64,000 nt of DNA from an uncultured Clostridia bacterium (GCA_944346885.1 CALVMR010000029.1:1-64000), one strand, 5' to 3'; shown: positions 1-16,315, counted from the first letter of the stretch. Notes: generated by a model from the sequence alone, not told the origin. Translations and numbers: made by a program.

Positions 1-1994
<1,994 letters not shown>

Positions 1995-2012
1995 AAAAAT
2001 CCTCCCGTTCGA

Positions 2013-6065
<4,053 letters not shown>

Positions 6066-6112
6066 CAAACAACGCTCCTTAAAAATTTCGGTCGGAATTT
6101 GGCTTCCGTCTC

Positions 6113-6141
6113 TTTACAACAGCCACAAAGGGGTGTATAAT
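6113..6141 (+). promoter_or_regulatory. sigma-A-type promoter facing rqcP
   Basis: TTTACA (6113-6118), 17 bases, then TATAAT (6136-6141). It points right, towards rqcP, whose start is about 300 bases downstream. It lies inside the transcribed leader of rpoB on the other strand, so the two transcripts would overlap. No other plus-strand promoter of this quality was seen before rqcP. Confidence 0.6.
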
Positions 6142-6263
6142 AGAAAAAGAAAACGCAGGCGGGGGTCTGTTTGCTTCATCTCTCCGGTTGTATCCCTTTG
6201 CATGTGCATCTCTTCCCGTTTCCGCGCTCCGTTTTCTCTCTTTTTTCACCCTTCCGCGCCGCC

Positions 6264-6283
6264 GCCCTTTTACGAAAAAGGGC
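6264..6283. other. hairpin in the rpoB leader
   Basis: A perfect 8-bp inverted repeat, GCCCTTTT and AAAAGGGC, with a 4-base loop. It lies about 30-50 bases into the predicted rpoBC transcript. No T-run follows on either strand, so it is not an intrinsic terminator. It could be a leader structure; its role is unknown. Confidence 0.4.
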
Positions 6284-6320
6284 ATAAAGCGCAGAATACA
6301 CCATAATGATACAGAATAAC

Positions 6321-6349
6321 ATTATATAAAATCGGGAAAGTATTGTCAA
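6321..6349 (-). promoter_or_regulatory. consensus sigma-A promoter of rpoBC
   Basis: Reading leftwards: TTGACA (6344-6349), 17 bases, TATAAT (6321-6326), a perfect consensus. Transcription should start near 6313, giving rpoB a leader of about 250 bases. The stretch 6066-6448 holds this promoter, the opposing one at 6113-6141 and a small hairpin, but no gene. The promoter suggests rpoBC is its own operon here. Confidence 0.85.
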
Positions 6350-6448
6350 CTGCTTTTCGGCAATTCTTTCCGTATTTTTTTTGATTCGGCAAAATTCGTG
6401 CCGAAATCCCCCCTGCGGCAGGGCATAACGCCGATAAAGAGGCTGACC

Positions 6449-6706
6449 ATGCGATTGGATAAGTTTTTAAAGGTTTCCCGCATTTTAAAGCGGCGCACCG
6501 TTGCGGCGGAAGCGTGCCGCGCGGGCAAGGTAACGGTGAACGGGCGCGACGCAAAGCCCGCGCACGCCTTGAAGGCGGGAGACGTGGTGGAGCTCTTTTT
6601 CTCCTCCGGCTCTTTAAAGTTCCGCGTGCTCGAACTCAAAGAGACGGTAAAAAAGGAGGACGCGGCAAAACTGTACGAGATTTTGCCCGGCGGCGCCGCG
6701 CAATAA
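6449..6706 (+). CDS. rqcP: S4-domain RNA-binding protein RqcP (YabO family)
   Basis: An 85-residue S4-type RNA-binding protein. It begins MRLDKFLKVSRILKRR and contains the family signature GKVTVNGRDAKPAHALKAGD. Length and sequence match RqcP/YabO, which assists RqcH in adding alanine tails to nascent chains on stalled 50S subunits (ribosome-associated quality control). I chose the ATG at 6449 because the family begins MRLDKF and AAAGAGG lies just upstream; an ATG 17 codons earlier is in frame but has no support. In Bacillus this gene sits beside mazG and divIC; here it heads a plus-strand set with ispDF and radA. Confidence 0.9.
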   Translation: MRLDKFLKVSRILKRRTVAAEACRAGKVTVNGRDAKPAHALKAGDVVELFFSSGSLKFRVLELKETVKKEDAAKLYEILPGGAAQ

Positions 6707-6891
6707 CCTCGCCCAAATCCTTTACCCTTTGCCGTCTGCTTAGCATTGCCCCGCATTTTAACGTTTCCGCCCGCCCAACGCTGCCGCCAGCTTTTTAGCG
6801 TTTCCGTCCGCGGCAGAGGAAAAACAAAAGCGGTCCGTTTCGGCGCGCAATGTTCCCGATCCCGCGATCTTTTAGAAAAGGTATACATTTC

Positions 6892-8037
6892 ATGCTCATC
6901 TACGCCATTCTCCCCGCCGCGGGCAGCGGCACGCGCACGGGGTTTTCCGAAAACAAGATCTTAAAAAAGCTCGGCGGCGAAAGCGTGCTCCGCCGCGCCG
7001 CCCTCGCCTTTGCCAGCAACGCGCGCGTTGCGGGGATCGCCGTTTGCATCGGCGCGGCGGAAAAACAGGCGGCGGAAGCGGCGCTTTCCGGCATCGAAAA
7101 CGTACTGTTTGCCGCGGGCGGCGATACGCGCACGCAGTCGGTAAAAAACGCGCTCGAAGCGCTTGCCGCCCTCCCCTGCCCGCCGGACTATGTGCTCATC
7201 CACGACGCGGCGCGCCCCTTCGTTTCGCAAAAGACGATCGACGGATGCATCGACTGTATGCTTGCCCGCGGCAGCGCCGTGTGCGCCCTGCCCTGCACGG
7301 ATACCCTCGTGCGGGCGGAAAACGGGTTTGTTTTGCACGCGATCGAACGGCAGGGCGCCTATGCCCTGCAAACGCCGCAGGGCTTCGCCTTCGCGCCGCT
7401 GTTAAAGGCGTACCGCAGGATCGGAGCGAACGAGCCGTTCACAGACGATTCGGGCGTGTACGCGAAATACGTTGCGCCGCCCTGCCTGTGCGCGGGGAGC
7501 GCGGAGAACAAAAAACTGACATTTGCGGAGGATTTTGCCATGGATGCGTTCCGCACGGGCATCGGCGTGGATACGCACGCGTTTTGCGAGGGCAGCCGCA
7601 TCGTGCTCGGCGGCGTGCCCGTTCCGCACGACAGGGCGCTGCGCGCGCACAGCGACGGAGACGTTTTGTGCCACGCCGTGGCGGACGCGCTGCTTTCGGC
7701 GGCGGGGCTGCCCGATATCGGGCACTATTTCCCCAACACCGACCCGCAGTACAGGGGCGCGAACAGCCTTGCGCTGCTCGGCAAGGTGCGCGAACTCATC
7801 GAAACCGAGGGGTTTGCGGTGAACAACGTTTCGGCGGCGGTCTTGGCGGAACGCCCCAAGCTCGCCCCGTACATCGCGCAGATGAAAAAGAACCTCGCCG
7901 CCGCCTTGGGCGCGGCGGAGAGCGCCGTCGGCATTTCGGCGGGCACGAACGAGCGCCTCGGCTACATCGGCAGAGGCGAAGGGATCACGGTGCTCGCAAC
8001 CGCGGCGCTGTGTTCGGCTCCCCGAAAAGCGTTTTAA
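6892..8037 (+). CDS. ispDF: bifunctional IspD-IspF, MEP isoprenoid pathway
   Basis: A fusion of two enzymes of the non-mevalonate isoprenoid pathway, 381 residues. Residues 1 to about 216 are IspD (2-C-methyl-D-erythritol 4-phosphate cytidylyltransferase), with PAAGSGTR at 8-15, HDAARPF at 104-110 and TDDSGVY at 184-190. Residues from about 221 are IspF (MECDP synthase), with GIGVDTHAF carrying the metal-binding Asp227 and His229, then HSDGDVLCHAVADALL and PNTDP. IspE, which acts between them, is not in the window. Such fusions are known in several bacterial groups. The ATG at 6892 follows AAAAGG and directly starts the IspD fold. Confidence 0.93.
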   Translation: MLIYAILPAAGSGTRTGFSENKILKKLGGESVLRRAALAFASNARVAGIAVCIGAAEKQAAEAALSGIENVLFAAGGDTRTQSVKNALEALAALPCPPDYVLIHDAARPFVSQKTIDGCIDCMLARGSAVCALPCTDTLVRAENGFVLHAIERQGAYALQTPQGFAFAPLLKAYRRIGANEPFTDDSGVYAKYVAPPCLCAGSAENKKLTFAEDFAMDAFRTGIGVDTHAFCEGSRIVLGGVPVPHDRALRAHSDGDVLCHAVADALLSAAGLPDIGHYFPNTDPQYRGANSLALLGKVRELIETEGFAVNNVSAAVLAERPKLAPYIAQMKKNLAAALGAAESAVGISAGTNERLGYIGRGEGITVLATAALCSAPRKAF

Positions 8038-8128
8038 AAGAGACAAGCCTGTTTCCGGGAAAGAATGCCGCCGCATCCGCCCCGCGGCTCCCCCGCAAAA
8101 CAAAAAATACAGACCGAAAAGGATAACT

Positions 8129-9550
8129 ATGGCTAAAACAAGATCGGTTTACGTCTGCTCCGAATGCGGAGCGCAGAGCCAGCAATGGCTGGGGCGGTGC
8201 CCCGCCTGCGGCAAATTCGGCACGCTTGCCGAAGAGATCGCCGAAGCGCCCGCGCCGCAAAAGGCAGCCAAGCGGGAGCGCTCTTCCTCCCTCAACCGCC
8301 CCGTGCCCCTCTCGCAGGTGCACGAGGAACACTTCCGCCGCCTCTCTTCGGGCATTGCCGAGCTAGACGTTGTGCTCGGCGGCGGCATCGTGCCCGGCTC
8401 TCTCGTGCTCGTGGGCGGCGACCCCGGCATCGGCAAAAGCACGCTTTTGACGGAGGTGGCGGCGCACCTTGCCAAAACGCAAAAGGTGCTGTACGTCTCC
8501 GCCGAAGAGAGTTGCGCGCAGGTGAAACTGCGCTGCGCGCGGCTGGGGTTGGGCGGCTCTTCCCTGCTGCTGCTAAACGAGACCTGTTTGGAGGATATCG
8601 AAGAGGCGATCACGGACGAGACCGTTGTGGTGATCGACTCCATTCAGGCGGTGTACACGAGCGCGCTCTCCTCGGCGGCGGGCAGCGTGGGGCAGGTACG
8701 CGAATGCGCGGGCAAGTTGCAGCGCATCGCCAAGGGGCGCGGCATCACCTTTTTCATCGTCGGGCACGTCACCAAAGAGGGCGCGCTGGCGGGGCCGAAA
8801 GTACTCGAACACATCATGGATACCGTGCTCTACTTCGAAGGGGAAAAAGAGGATAACTATAAGATCTTGCGCTCGTACAAAAACCGCTTCGGCTCGGTGC
8901 AGGAAGTGGGCGTGTTTGAAATGACGGGCGAAGGGCTGTACGGCGTTTCGGACTATTCGGGCATCTTCCTCTCGGAGAGCCGCGGGGAGGCGGCGGGCTG
9001 CTGCGTCACCCCTGCCGAAACGGGCAACCGCTGCATGATGGTAGAGCTGCAAACGCTGCTTGCCAAAACCGCCTACGGCATGCCGCGGCGCATGCCGCTG
9101 GGCATCGACTACAACAAACTGGTCGTGCTCATCGCCGTGCTCGAAAAACGGTGCGGCATGCCCTTTTACAACCGAGACGTGTACCTGAACGCGATGGGCG
9201 GCATCCGCCTGAACGAGCCCGCCGTGGACTTGGCGGTATGCGCCGCGCTGGCGAGCGCTTTCCGCGGGCAGCCCATCGACCGCGACACCGCCGTGTTCGG
9301 CGAAGTGGGGCTGACGGGCGAGGCACGCGGCGTGACCTTTGCCGAAAAGCGGGTCAACGAATGCGTGAAAATGGGATTCAAACGGGTGGTCTTCCCCGCA
9401 AAAAATTTCAAAAGCGTGAAAAAATTTGAAGACAAGATCGAACTTGTGCCCGTGCGGTATGCGGGAGAGGCGATCAAAAAACTGTTCCCCGCCGCAAGGC
9501 AGGCGGAACAGACCGAAGAAGGAGACAGCCATGAACGATACGAACCCTGA
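8129..9550 (+). CDS. radA: DNA repair ATPase RadA (Sms)
   Basis: RadA, 473 residues, a RecA-like helicase that promotes branch migration in recombination and transformation. The N-terminal C4 zinc finger uses Cys10, 13, 24 and 27. The Walker A motif GGDPGIGKST is at about 97-106. The RadA-specific KNRFGS motif and a Lon-like C-terminal domain follow. The ATG at 8129 follows AAAGGA. The C-terminal codons overlap the next gene by 20 bases, suggesting translational coupling. In some Firmicutes radA lies near ispD/ispF, as here. Confidence 0.96.
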   Translation: MAKTRSVYVCSECGAQSQQWLGRCPACGKFGTLAEEIAEAPAPQKAAKRERSSSLNRPVPLSQVHEEHFRRLSSGIAELDVVLGGGIVPGSLVLVGGDPGIGKSTLLTEVAAHLAKTQKVLYVSAEESCAQVKLRCARLGLGGSSLLLLNETCLEDIEEAITDETVVVIDSIQAVYTSALSSAAGSVGQVRECAGKLQRIAKGRGITFFIVGHVTKEGALAGPKVLEHIMDTVLYFEGEKEDNYKILRSYKNRFGSVQEVGVFEMTGEGLYGVSDYSGIFLSESRGEAAGCCVTPAETGNRCMMVELQTLLAKTAYGMPRRMPLGIDYNKLVVLIAVLEKRCGMPFYNRDVYLNAMGGIRLNEPAVDLAVCAALASAFRGQPIDRDTAVFGEVGLTGEARGVTFAEKRVNECVKMGFKRVVFPAKNFKSVKKFEDKIELVPVRYAGEAIKKLFPAARQAEQTEEGDSHERYEP

Positions 9551-10247
9551 ACGCCGCCCCGCCGCGGAGCAAACCGCCGCAGACCAAACCGCCGCCCTTG
9601 CCGCCGAACCCGAACATACAAAAGCGCAAGCCGACGAAATAACAAACGAAGAGGCGAAAGCCGACGAAACGGTATGCGCGGTGGCGCAAGCCGCCGCCGA
9701 ACCCGAAGAGGCGCAAACCGCCGCCGGACCCGGACCCGAAGAGGCGCAGGCGCCCGTTCTCCGCTGTTCGGCGGAGCCGGATGAAAAAATGCAGCGCCTG
9801 TTGGGGCGGGAAAACCGCAACAGCGGCATCCTCTTTTCCGTACTCGGCGCGGCAGCCGTTGCGGTCGGCGTCGTGTTTTTGCTGTTCGTAAAAGGGACGG
9901 GCGGCGCGCTGTTGGGCGGGCTGATCGTCGCGCTGGGCGCGCTGCTGTTCCTGTGCGGGGCTGCCCTGCTGCTGTTGTACCTGCACGGCGTCCGCACGGC
10001 GAAAGGGAAAGGCTATTGCAACCGCTACGCGTTCGAGGCGCAGTCTTTTACCGTGCAGACGCTGCAAAACGGCACGGTTTTGGGGAAAACGACCATCGCC
10101 TACGCCTCGCTGCACAAGGCGTACGAAAAGCGCGGGTTGCTCTGCCTGCTCCCCTCGCCCTCCGTTGTATACGCGGTCTACCTCTCCTCCTTTTCCGAAG
10201 AGGAGAGAAATCTTTTGCGCGAACGGCTCGGCTTGCCGCAAAAGTAA
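9531..10247 (+). CDS. hypothetical protein with two membrane helices
   Basis: A protein of 238 residues I do not recognise. The first ~85 residues are rich in Ala, Glu, Gln and Thr and probably disordered and cytoplasmic. Two hydrophobic segments follow at roughly 100-122 and 128-150. The C-terminal ~80 residues look like a small soluble beta-rich domain. The ATG at 9531 has AAGGAG six bases upstream and lies inside the end of radA, so it is probably co-translated with it. The family may be lineage-specific; no function is assigned. Confidence 0.75.
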   Translation: MNDTNPERRPAAEQTAADQTAALAAEPEHTKAQADEITNEEAKADETVCAVAQAAAEPEEAQTAAGPGPEEAQAPVLRCSAEPDEKMQRLLGRENRNSGILFSVLGAAAVAVGVVFLLFVKGTGGALLGGLIVALGALLFLCGAALLLLYLHGVRTAKGKGYCNRYAFEAQSFTVQTLQNGTVLGKTTIAYASLHKAYEKRGLLCLLPSPSVVYAVYLSSFSEEERNLLRERLGLPQK

Positions 10248-10263
10248 ACGAAAACCAAACGAC

Positions 10264-10300
10264 GGCGCGCCCCGCGATCCCGCGGGGCGCGCCTGTTTTT
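10264..10300 (+). terminator. intrinsic terminator of the rqcP-ispDF-radA set
   Basis: A 13-bp perfect GC stem (10264-10276 with 10281-10293), a 4-base loop, then TGTTTTT. It follows the last plus-strand gene by 17 bases and should stop rightward transcription before the convergent dapL. Confidence 0.85.
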
Positions 10301-10345
10301 GTTTTCCGCCCCCGCGGAACGTTCCGCGGGGGCGGAAAACAAAAA
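10296..10345. repeat. 50-bp perfect palindrome between convergent genes
   Basis: Bases 10296-10320 are the exact reverse complement of 10321-10345. It begins with TTTTT and ends with AAAAA around a GC-rich core. It sits between two one-directional terminators, so three hairpins lie back to back in about 105 bases. It could act as a backup bidirectional terminator. Confidence 0.8.
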
Positions 10346-10368
10346 AACCTGCGCGGGATCCGCGCAGG
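10341..10368 (-). terminator. intrinsic terminator of dapL
   Basis: Read on the minus strand: CCTGCGCGG, a 3-base loop, the complementary CCGCGCAGG, then seven T. It begins about 30 bases after the dapL stop codon. Confidence 0.8.
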
Positions 10369-10398
10369 GAACGAACCAAAAAGATATGTAAAAGCGGG

Positions 10399-11577
10399 TC
10401 ACTTTTTTAGCAGCGCTTGCAGCCGCTCTACGGCTTGGGCGGTCGTATCTTCGCCGCCGAACGCGGTCAGGCGGAAGTACCCCTGCCCGTTTTTTCCGAA
10501 CCCGCAGCCAGGCGTGCCGACGACGTTTGCCTCTTCCAAGAGATGATCGAAAAACTTCCAGCTGTCGTCAAAGCCGGGGCAGCGGAGCCACACATACGGC
10601 GAATTTTTTCCGCCCGTATACCAAATGCCCAGCCCGTCAAGGCAGTCGGAAAGGCGCTTGGCGTTCCTGCGGTACACGGCGAGGTTTTCGGCGATCTGCC
10701 GCTCCCCTTCGGGCGTGAACACCGCCGCCGCGCCGCGCTGTACGATATATGGTACGCCGTTGAATTTGGTCGTTTGCCGCCGCAGCCACATTTTGTGCAG
10801 CGCGCCGCCCGCCAAGGCGTGCGGTACCACCGTATACCCGCAGCGAGTGCCCGTAAAGCCCGCCGTTTTGGAAAAGGAACAAAACTCGACGGCGCACTCC
10901 TTTGCGCCCTCCACTTCGTAAATGCTGCGCGCGAGCCCCTCCTCCTGCACGAAACACTCATACGCCGCGTCGTAGAGGATGACCGCGCCGACCTTCTGCG
11001 CGTACGCGACCCACGCCGCAAGCTGCCCGCGCGAATACGCCGCACCCGTCGGGTTATTGGGCGAACAGATATAGATCAGATCCGCTTTCACCCGCCCGTC
11101 CGGCATGGGCAAAAAGCCGTTTTCCGCCGTGGCGTTTGCAAACACGATCCTGCGCCCCGCCATCACGTTCGTATCCACGTATACGGGATACACGGGGTCG
11201 GGGACGAGCACGGTATTATCGGCGTCGAACAGGTCTAAAATGTTGCCGAGGTCGCTCTTGGCGCCGTCCGAAATAAAAATTTCGTCGACGGAAAGCGCCA
11301 CGCCGCGGCGGGCGTAATAGCCTTGGATGCTCTCCCGCAAAAAGGCGTACCCCTGTTCGGGGCCGTACCCGCGGAATGTCTCTTTTTTGCCCATTTCGGC
11401 GACCGCCCGCTCCATCGCCTCGATCACCGCGGGCGCGAGCGGCAGCGTTACGTCTCCGATGCCGAGGCGCAAAATCTCCGCCTGCGGGTGCGCCGCCGCG
11501 TAGGCGCTCACTTTACGCGCCACGGTGGAAAAGAGATAGCTCTCCTCCAAATTCCGATAATTTTGATTGAGTTTCAT
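10399..11577 (-). CDS. dapL: LL-diaminopimelate aminotransferase
   Basis: A PLP enzyme of 392 residues that converts tetrahydrodipicolinate directly to LL-diaminopimelate, bypassing the succinyl or acetyl branches. It begins MKLNQNYRNLEESYLF and shows the DapL hallmark VPDPVYPVYVDTNVMAG, plus CSFSKTAGFTGTRCGY around the PLP lysine. It is somewhat short for the family (about 400-410). The ATG at 11577 follows GGGAGG. dapF, which takes the product on to meso-DAP, is two genes upstream on the same strand, with pyrG between. A terminator-like hairpin separates it from pyrG, and I see no clear promoter of its own. Confidence 0.93.
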   Translation of the reverse strand: MKLNQNYRNLEESYLFSTVARKVSAYAAAHPQAEILRLGIGDVTLPLAPAVIEAMERAVAEMGKKETFRGYGPEQGYAFLRESIQGYYARRGVALSVDEIFISDGAKSDLGNILDLFDADNTVLVPDPVYPVYVDTNVMAGRRIVFANATAENGFLPMPDGRVKADLIYICSPNNPTGAAYSRGQLAAWVAYAQKVGAVILYDAAYECFVQEEGLARSIYEVEGAKECAVEFCSFSKTAGFTGTRCGYTVVPHALAGGALHKMWLRRQTTKFNGVPYIVQRGAAAVFTPEGERQIAENLAVYRRNAKRLSDCLDGLGIWYTGGKNSPYVWLRCPGFDDSWKFFDHLLEEANVVGTPGCGFGKNGQGYFRLTAFGGEDTTAQAVERLQALLKK

Positions 11578-11598
11578 AGCCTTGCCCTCCCGCAAGAG

Positions 11599-11622
11599 CG
11601 GCGCGCAACGCGCGCCGTTTTT
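11599..11622. other. hairpin in the dapL leader
   Basis: CGGCGCGC, loop AAC, GCGCGCCG, followed on the plus strand by TTTTT. It looks like a plus-strand terminator, but no plus-strand gene ends here. On the minus strand it lies between the pyrG terminator and the dapL ribosome binding site, where it could affect readthrough into dapL. Confidence 0.35.
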
Positions 11623-11662
11623 AAAAGCCACGGAAAGCCTCCGCAAGGGGCGTTCCGTGGCT
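11621..11662 (-). terminator. terminator downstream of pyrG
   Basis: On the minus strand a 10-bp stem, AGCCACGGAA with TTCCGTGGCT (arms 11653-11662 and 11626-11635), is followed by TTTTAAAAA. It lies about 30 bases beyond the pyrG stop. The 17-base loop makes it weaker than the other terminators here, so some readthrough into dapL is likely. Confidence 0.6.
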
Positions 11663-11690
11663 GCTGTTTTTCGCTCGGCTTTCCCGCGCT

Positions 11691-13289
<1,599 letters not shown>

Positions 13290-13377
13290 GGAACACACTC
13301 CCTTAAACGGTTTTTTCTTCCGTAGATCGATTTTATCTGCTTGAAAAGCCGCGCCGCCTATGCCGCGGGCGCTTTTT

Positions 13378-14199
13378 TTATACTTCCCCTTCGAACACCG
13401 TTACCGCTTCGCCGGTCAAAAACACGGTTTCTCCCACGTTGATGACGAGCTCGCCGCCGCGCAGCTGCACCGTTACGTCCTGCCCTTTGGCGAACATACC
13501 GCGCGCGACCGCCGCGGCGACCGCCGCGCAGGCGCCCGTGCCGCACGCCATCGTCTCCCCGCTGCCGCGCTCCCAAACGCGCATCTTCAAGCGGTTGTGC
13601 CCGATCACTTTTACAAACTCCGTGTTCACGCGCTCCGGGAAGAGCGGATCGTTTTCAAACAGCGGGCCGAGCTTTGCAAGGTCGATCTCGTCCGGGTCCT
13701 CGAACACGACGCAGTGCGGGTTGCCCATCGAAACGCAGGTGATGGTGTGCACGCCGCCCGCGATGTGCACCCGCTCGCCGACGACGGCGCTGCCGGGGAG
13801 GGCAACGGGGATACGGGCGGGGTCAAACACCGCCTGCCCCATATCCACGCGCACGCGCGTGACCTTGCCGCCCTCGGTATACAGCCGCAGCTGTTTGACA
13901 CCCGAAAGCGTTTCCACCGCAAGGTCCGTTTTCTCCGCTATGCCGCGCTCGTACAGGTATTTCCCCACGCAGCGGATGGCGTTGCCGCACATTTTTCCTT
14001 CGCTGCCGTCGGCGTTGAACATGCGCATTTTGGCGTCGGCGACCTCGCTCTTACAGATGAGCACCAACCCGTCCGCACCCACGCCCTTGTGCCTGTCCGA
14101 CAGGCGGACGGCGAGGGCGGCGGGGTCGGCGGGCTGCCCCTGCATACAGTTCACATAGATATAATCGTTGCCCGCCCCGTGCATCTTGGTAAAACGCAT
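13378..14199 (-). CDS. dapF: diaminopimelate epimerase
   Basis: Diaminopimelate epimerase, 273 residues, interconverts LL- and meso-diaminopimelate for lysine and cell wall synthesis. It begins [17 protein letters not shown]. Both catalytic cysteines are present, in [15 protein letters not shown] and in [10 protein letters not shown]. It has normal length. AAGGAG lies about 12 bases before the ATG, slightly far. It is separated from pyrG by 88 bases and from the ANTAR gene upstream by 37 bases, so these may be one transcript. Confidence 0.96.
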   Translation of the reverse strand: MRFTKMHGAGNDYIYVNCMQGQPADPAALAVRLSDRHKGVGADGLVLICKSEVADAKMRMFNADGSEGKMCGNAIRCVGKYLYERGIAEKTDLAVETLSGVKQLRLYTEGGKVTRVRVDMGQAVFDPARIPVALPGSAVVGERVHIAGGVHTITCVSMGNPHCVVFEDPDEIDLAKLGPLFENDPLFPERVNTEFVKVIGHNRLKMRVWERGSGETMACGTGACAAVAAAVARGMFAKGQDVTVQLRGGELVINVGETVFLTGEAVTVFEGEV

Positions 14200-14236
14200 C
14201 CTGCCTGCTTGCTCCTTTGCGCCGCTTTTGCGCGGA

Positions 14237-14782
14237 TCAGCTTTCGTATGTTTTTAAGATCTCCAACGCCACTTCGCGCCGCGGCAAATGGCGGTTCATC
14301 GCCTGCTTTTCGATAAAGCGGTGCGCGTCGCTCTCCGTCATGTTCAGATAGCGGACCAGCGCGCATTTGGCGCGGTCAATGAGTTTTAAGTCGTCTATGG
14401 TGCTGCGCAGCCGCACCGTTTCGCGCCCGAACAGCCGCAGCCTCTCTCCCGTTTTTACGGCGGCGCCGAGCAGCTCGCGCACGTTTTTCGCGTTTGCCGC
14501 GGCAACAAAGATGCCCAGCCCCGCAAAGGCGGCTTCCGCCTCCCGCACCTCTTCGGCGCGCACCAGCGCCACGATCCCCGCAGGCACTTCGCGCGCCGCC
14601 TGCCGCAGCTGCTCCGCGCGCTCGTGCGTGGGCGAAGGCAGCACCGCCAGCACGGCGTCATACCCCTCGCACGCAGGCGCAAAAACCGATCCTGCCGCCG
14701 TCAGCTCGTACTCTTCTCCCGCCGCGCGCCGCAGCCTTTGCAGCACCGCCGCGCTGCCGCAGCAAACGAGCACCTTTTTCAT
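14237..14782 (-). CDS. ANTAR-domain RNA-binding antitermination regulator
   Basis: A 181-residue response-regulator-like protein. The C-terminal ~55 residues form an ANTAR domain: IDRAKCALVRYLNMTESDAH, then RFIEKQAMNRHLPRREVALE. ANTAR domains bind paired hexaloop hairpins in mRNA leaders and prevent termination. The N-terminal ~120 residues resemble a receiver fold, but the strand expected to carry the phosphorylated Asp reads YDAVLAVLP, so I infer a pseudo-receiver not controlled by ordinary phosphorylation. The SD is strong (GGAGGTGAT). It lies between purA and dapF; its target RNA is unknown. No partner histidine kinase is adjacent. Confidence 0.85.
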   Translation of the reverse strand: MKKVLVCCGSAAVLQRLRRAAGEEYELTAAGSVFAPACEGYDAVLAVLPSPTHERAEQLRQAAREVPAGIVALVRAEEVREAEAAFAGLGIFVAAANAKNVRELLGAAVKTGERLRLFGRETVRLRSTIDDLKLIDRAKCALVRYLNMTESDAHRFIEKQAMNRHLPRREVALEILKTYES

Positions 14783-14900
14783 ACGGGATCACCTCCGCAA
14801 ACGGACGGAGCCACCGCCCTGCCCGCCTTGCTCGCGCCGCCTGCGCCGCGCAAAGAGATCGGCACGCGCCGCGCAAAGGGATCGGCTTGCGCACGGAACA

Positions 14901-16172
14901 TTACAGCTCGATGTACGCATCCCGCTCCGCGCCGACGGAAACATAACGGATCTTGCACGCGCACAGCTCTTCCAAAAGGCGGATGTACGCGAGCGCCTCC
15001 TTGGGCAGATCCTCTTTTTTGCGGCAGGCGGAGATATCGCAGTTCCAGCCCTTCACCCTTTCAAACACGGGCTTGCAGTCGTCCAAAACGTCGGTAAAGG
15101 GGAACTCGGCCAGCCTTTTCCCCTCCAACTCGTAGGCGGTGCAGATCTCCAATTCTTCGTGCCCGGAAAGTATATCCAGCTTGGTGAGCGCGATCTCGTC
15201 GGCGCCCTGCACGCGGATGCCGTAGCGAGACGCAACGGCGTCAAAGGGTCCGACGCGGCGGGGCCTGCCCGTCGCCGCCCCGTATTCGCCGCCCGCCTTG
15301 CGCAGCTTTTCCGCCTTTTCGCCGAAGTATTCCGCCGTAAAGGGGCCCTCCCCCACGCAGGTGGAATACGCCTTCATGATGCCGATGGTCTTATCCAGCT
15401 TCAAGTTGGGAACGCCCGCGCCGATCGGCCCGTAGGCGGCGATGTTGTTGGAAGAGGAGGTGTACGGATAGATGCCGTAATCCAGATCGCGCAAAGCGCC
15501 CAGCTGCGCTTCGAGCATGATCTTTTTGCCCGCGCGCTGCGCCTCGTTGAGGTACAGCCCCGTATCGCAGATGTACTCTTTGAGCGGCTCTCCGTACTCT
15601 TTGAGATAGGCGAGCATCTCCTCGGTTTTAACGGGCTCTGCCCCGTAGGCGTTGGAGATGGTCAAATTTTTCCATTCCACGATGTCGGGCAGGCGCTTTG
15701 CCAAGCGGTCTAAGTTGAGCAGCTCGCCCATGCGGAACGCCTTTTTCATGTACTTATCCGCATATACGAAAGCGATGCCGCGCCGCGTGGAGCCGAATTT
15801 TTTATCGGCGAGGCGCGCCTCCTCCAAGCAGTCTTGCTGCACATGGTACGGCATGGTGATGACGGCGCGGTCCGAAATTTTCAACGTGTCGGGCGTGATG
15901 GAAATGCCCGCCTCGCGCAGGCGCGCCATCTCTCCCGCCAAGTGCTTTATGTCGATGACCATGCCGGGGCCCATGACGCAGACCACCCCTTCGCGCAAAA
16001 TACCCGAAGGGAGCAGGTTCAAAATGAACCTGCCGCGCTCGTTGATAACGGTATGCCCCGCGTTGTTGCCGCCTTGGTAGCGGCACACCACGTCATAATC
16101 CTTGGAGAGCAGGTCCACCATGCGGCCCTTGCCCTCATCGCCCCAGTTGATCCCGACGATCGACGTTAACAT
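14901..16172 (-). CDS. purA: adenylosuccinate synthetase
   Basis: PurA, 423 residues, makes adenylosuccinate from IMP, aspartate and GTP, the first step from IMP to AMP. It begins MLTSIVGINWGDEGKGRMVD, containing the GTP-binding and catalytic GDEGKG loop, followed by YQGGNNAGHTV. The ATG at 16172 follows AGGGAG and starts the protein exactly at the family fold; a longer upstream reading frame was rejected. It has its own promoter at 16286-16315. The ANTAR regulator follows about 120 bases downstream. Confidence 0.96.
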   Translation of the reverse strand: MLTSIVGINWGDEGKGRMVDLLSKDYDVVCRYQGGNNAGHTVINERGRFILNLLPSGILREGVVCVMGPGMVIDIKHLAGEMARLREAGISITPDTLKISDRAVITMPYHVQQDCLEEARLADKKFGSTRRGIAFVYADKYMKKAFRMGELLNLDRLAKRLPDIVEWKNLTISNAYGAEPVKTEEMLAYLKEYGEPLKEYICDTGLYLNEAQRAGKKIMLEAQLGALRDLDYGIYPYTSSSNNIAAYGPIGAGVPNLKLDKTIGIMKAYSTCVGEGPFTAEYFGEKAEKLRKAGGEYGAATGRPRRVGPFDAVASRYGIRVQGADEIALTKLDILSGHEELEICTAYELEGKRLAEFPFTDVLDDCKPVFERVKGWNCDISACRKKEDLPKEALAYIRLLEELCACKIRYVSVGAERDAYIEL

Positions 16173-16285
16173 TGTTTCTCCCTCTTGTGCGGCAAAACGG
16201 TTCGGCTTGCCCGCATGCGAGCCTGCCTGCGCCGCAGACGGGCTACCCCTGCGCAGGGCGCTCCTCCGCACGATATTCCTTGATG

Positions 16286-16315
16286 ATTATACCCCGAATG
16301 CCGCATATAAGTCAA
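16286..16315 (-). promoter_or_regulatory. promoter of purA
   Basis: On the minus strand TTGACT (16310-16315), 18 bases, TATAAT (16286-16291). The predicted leader of purA is about 105 bases. I see no recognisable purine riboswitch in it. Confidence 0.7.

Noticed and set aside
11599..11622. Strong plus-strand terminator-like hairpin upstream of dapL
   Set aside because: No plus-strand gene ends nearby; kept only as a leader hairpin, not called a terminator.
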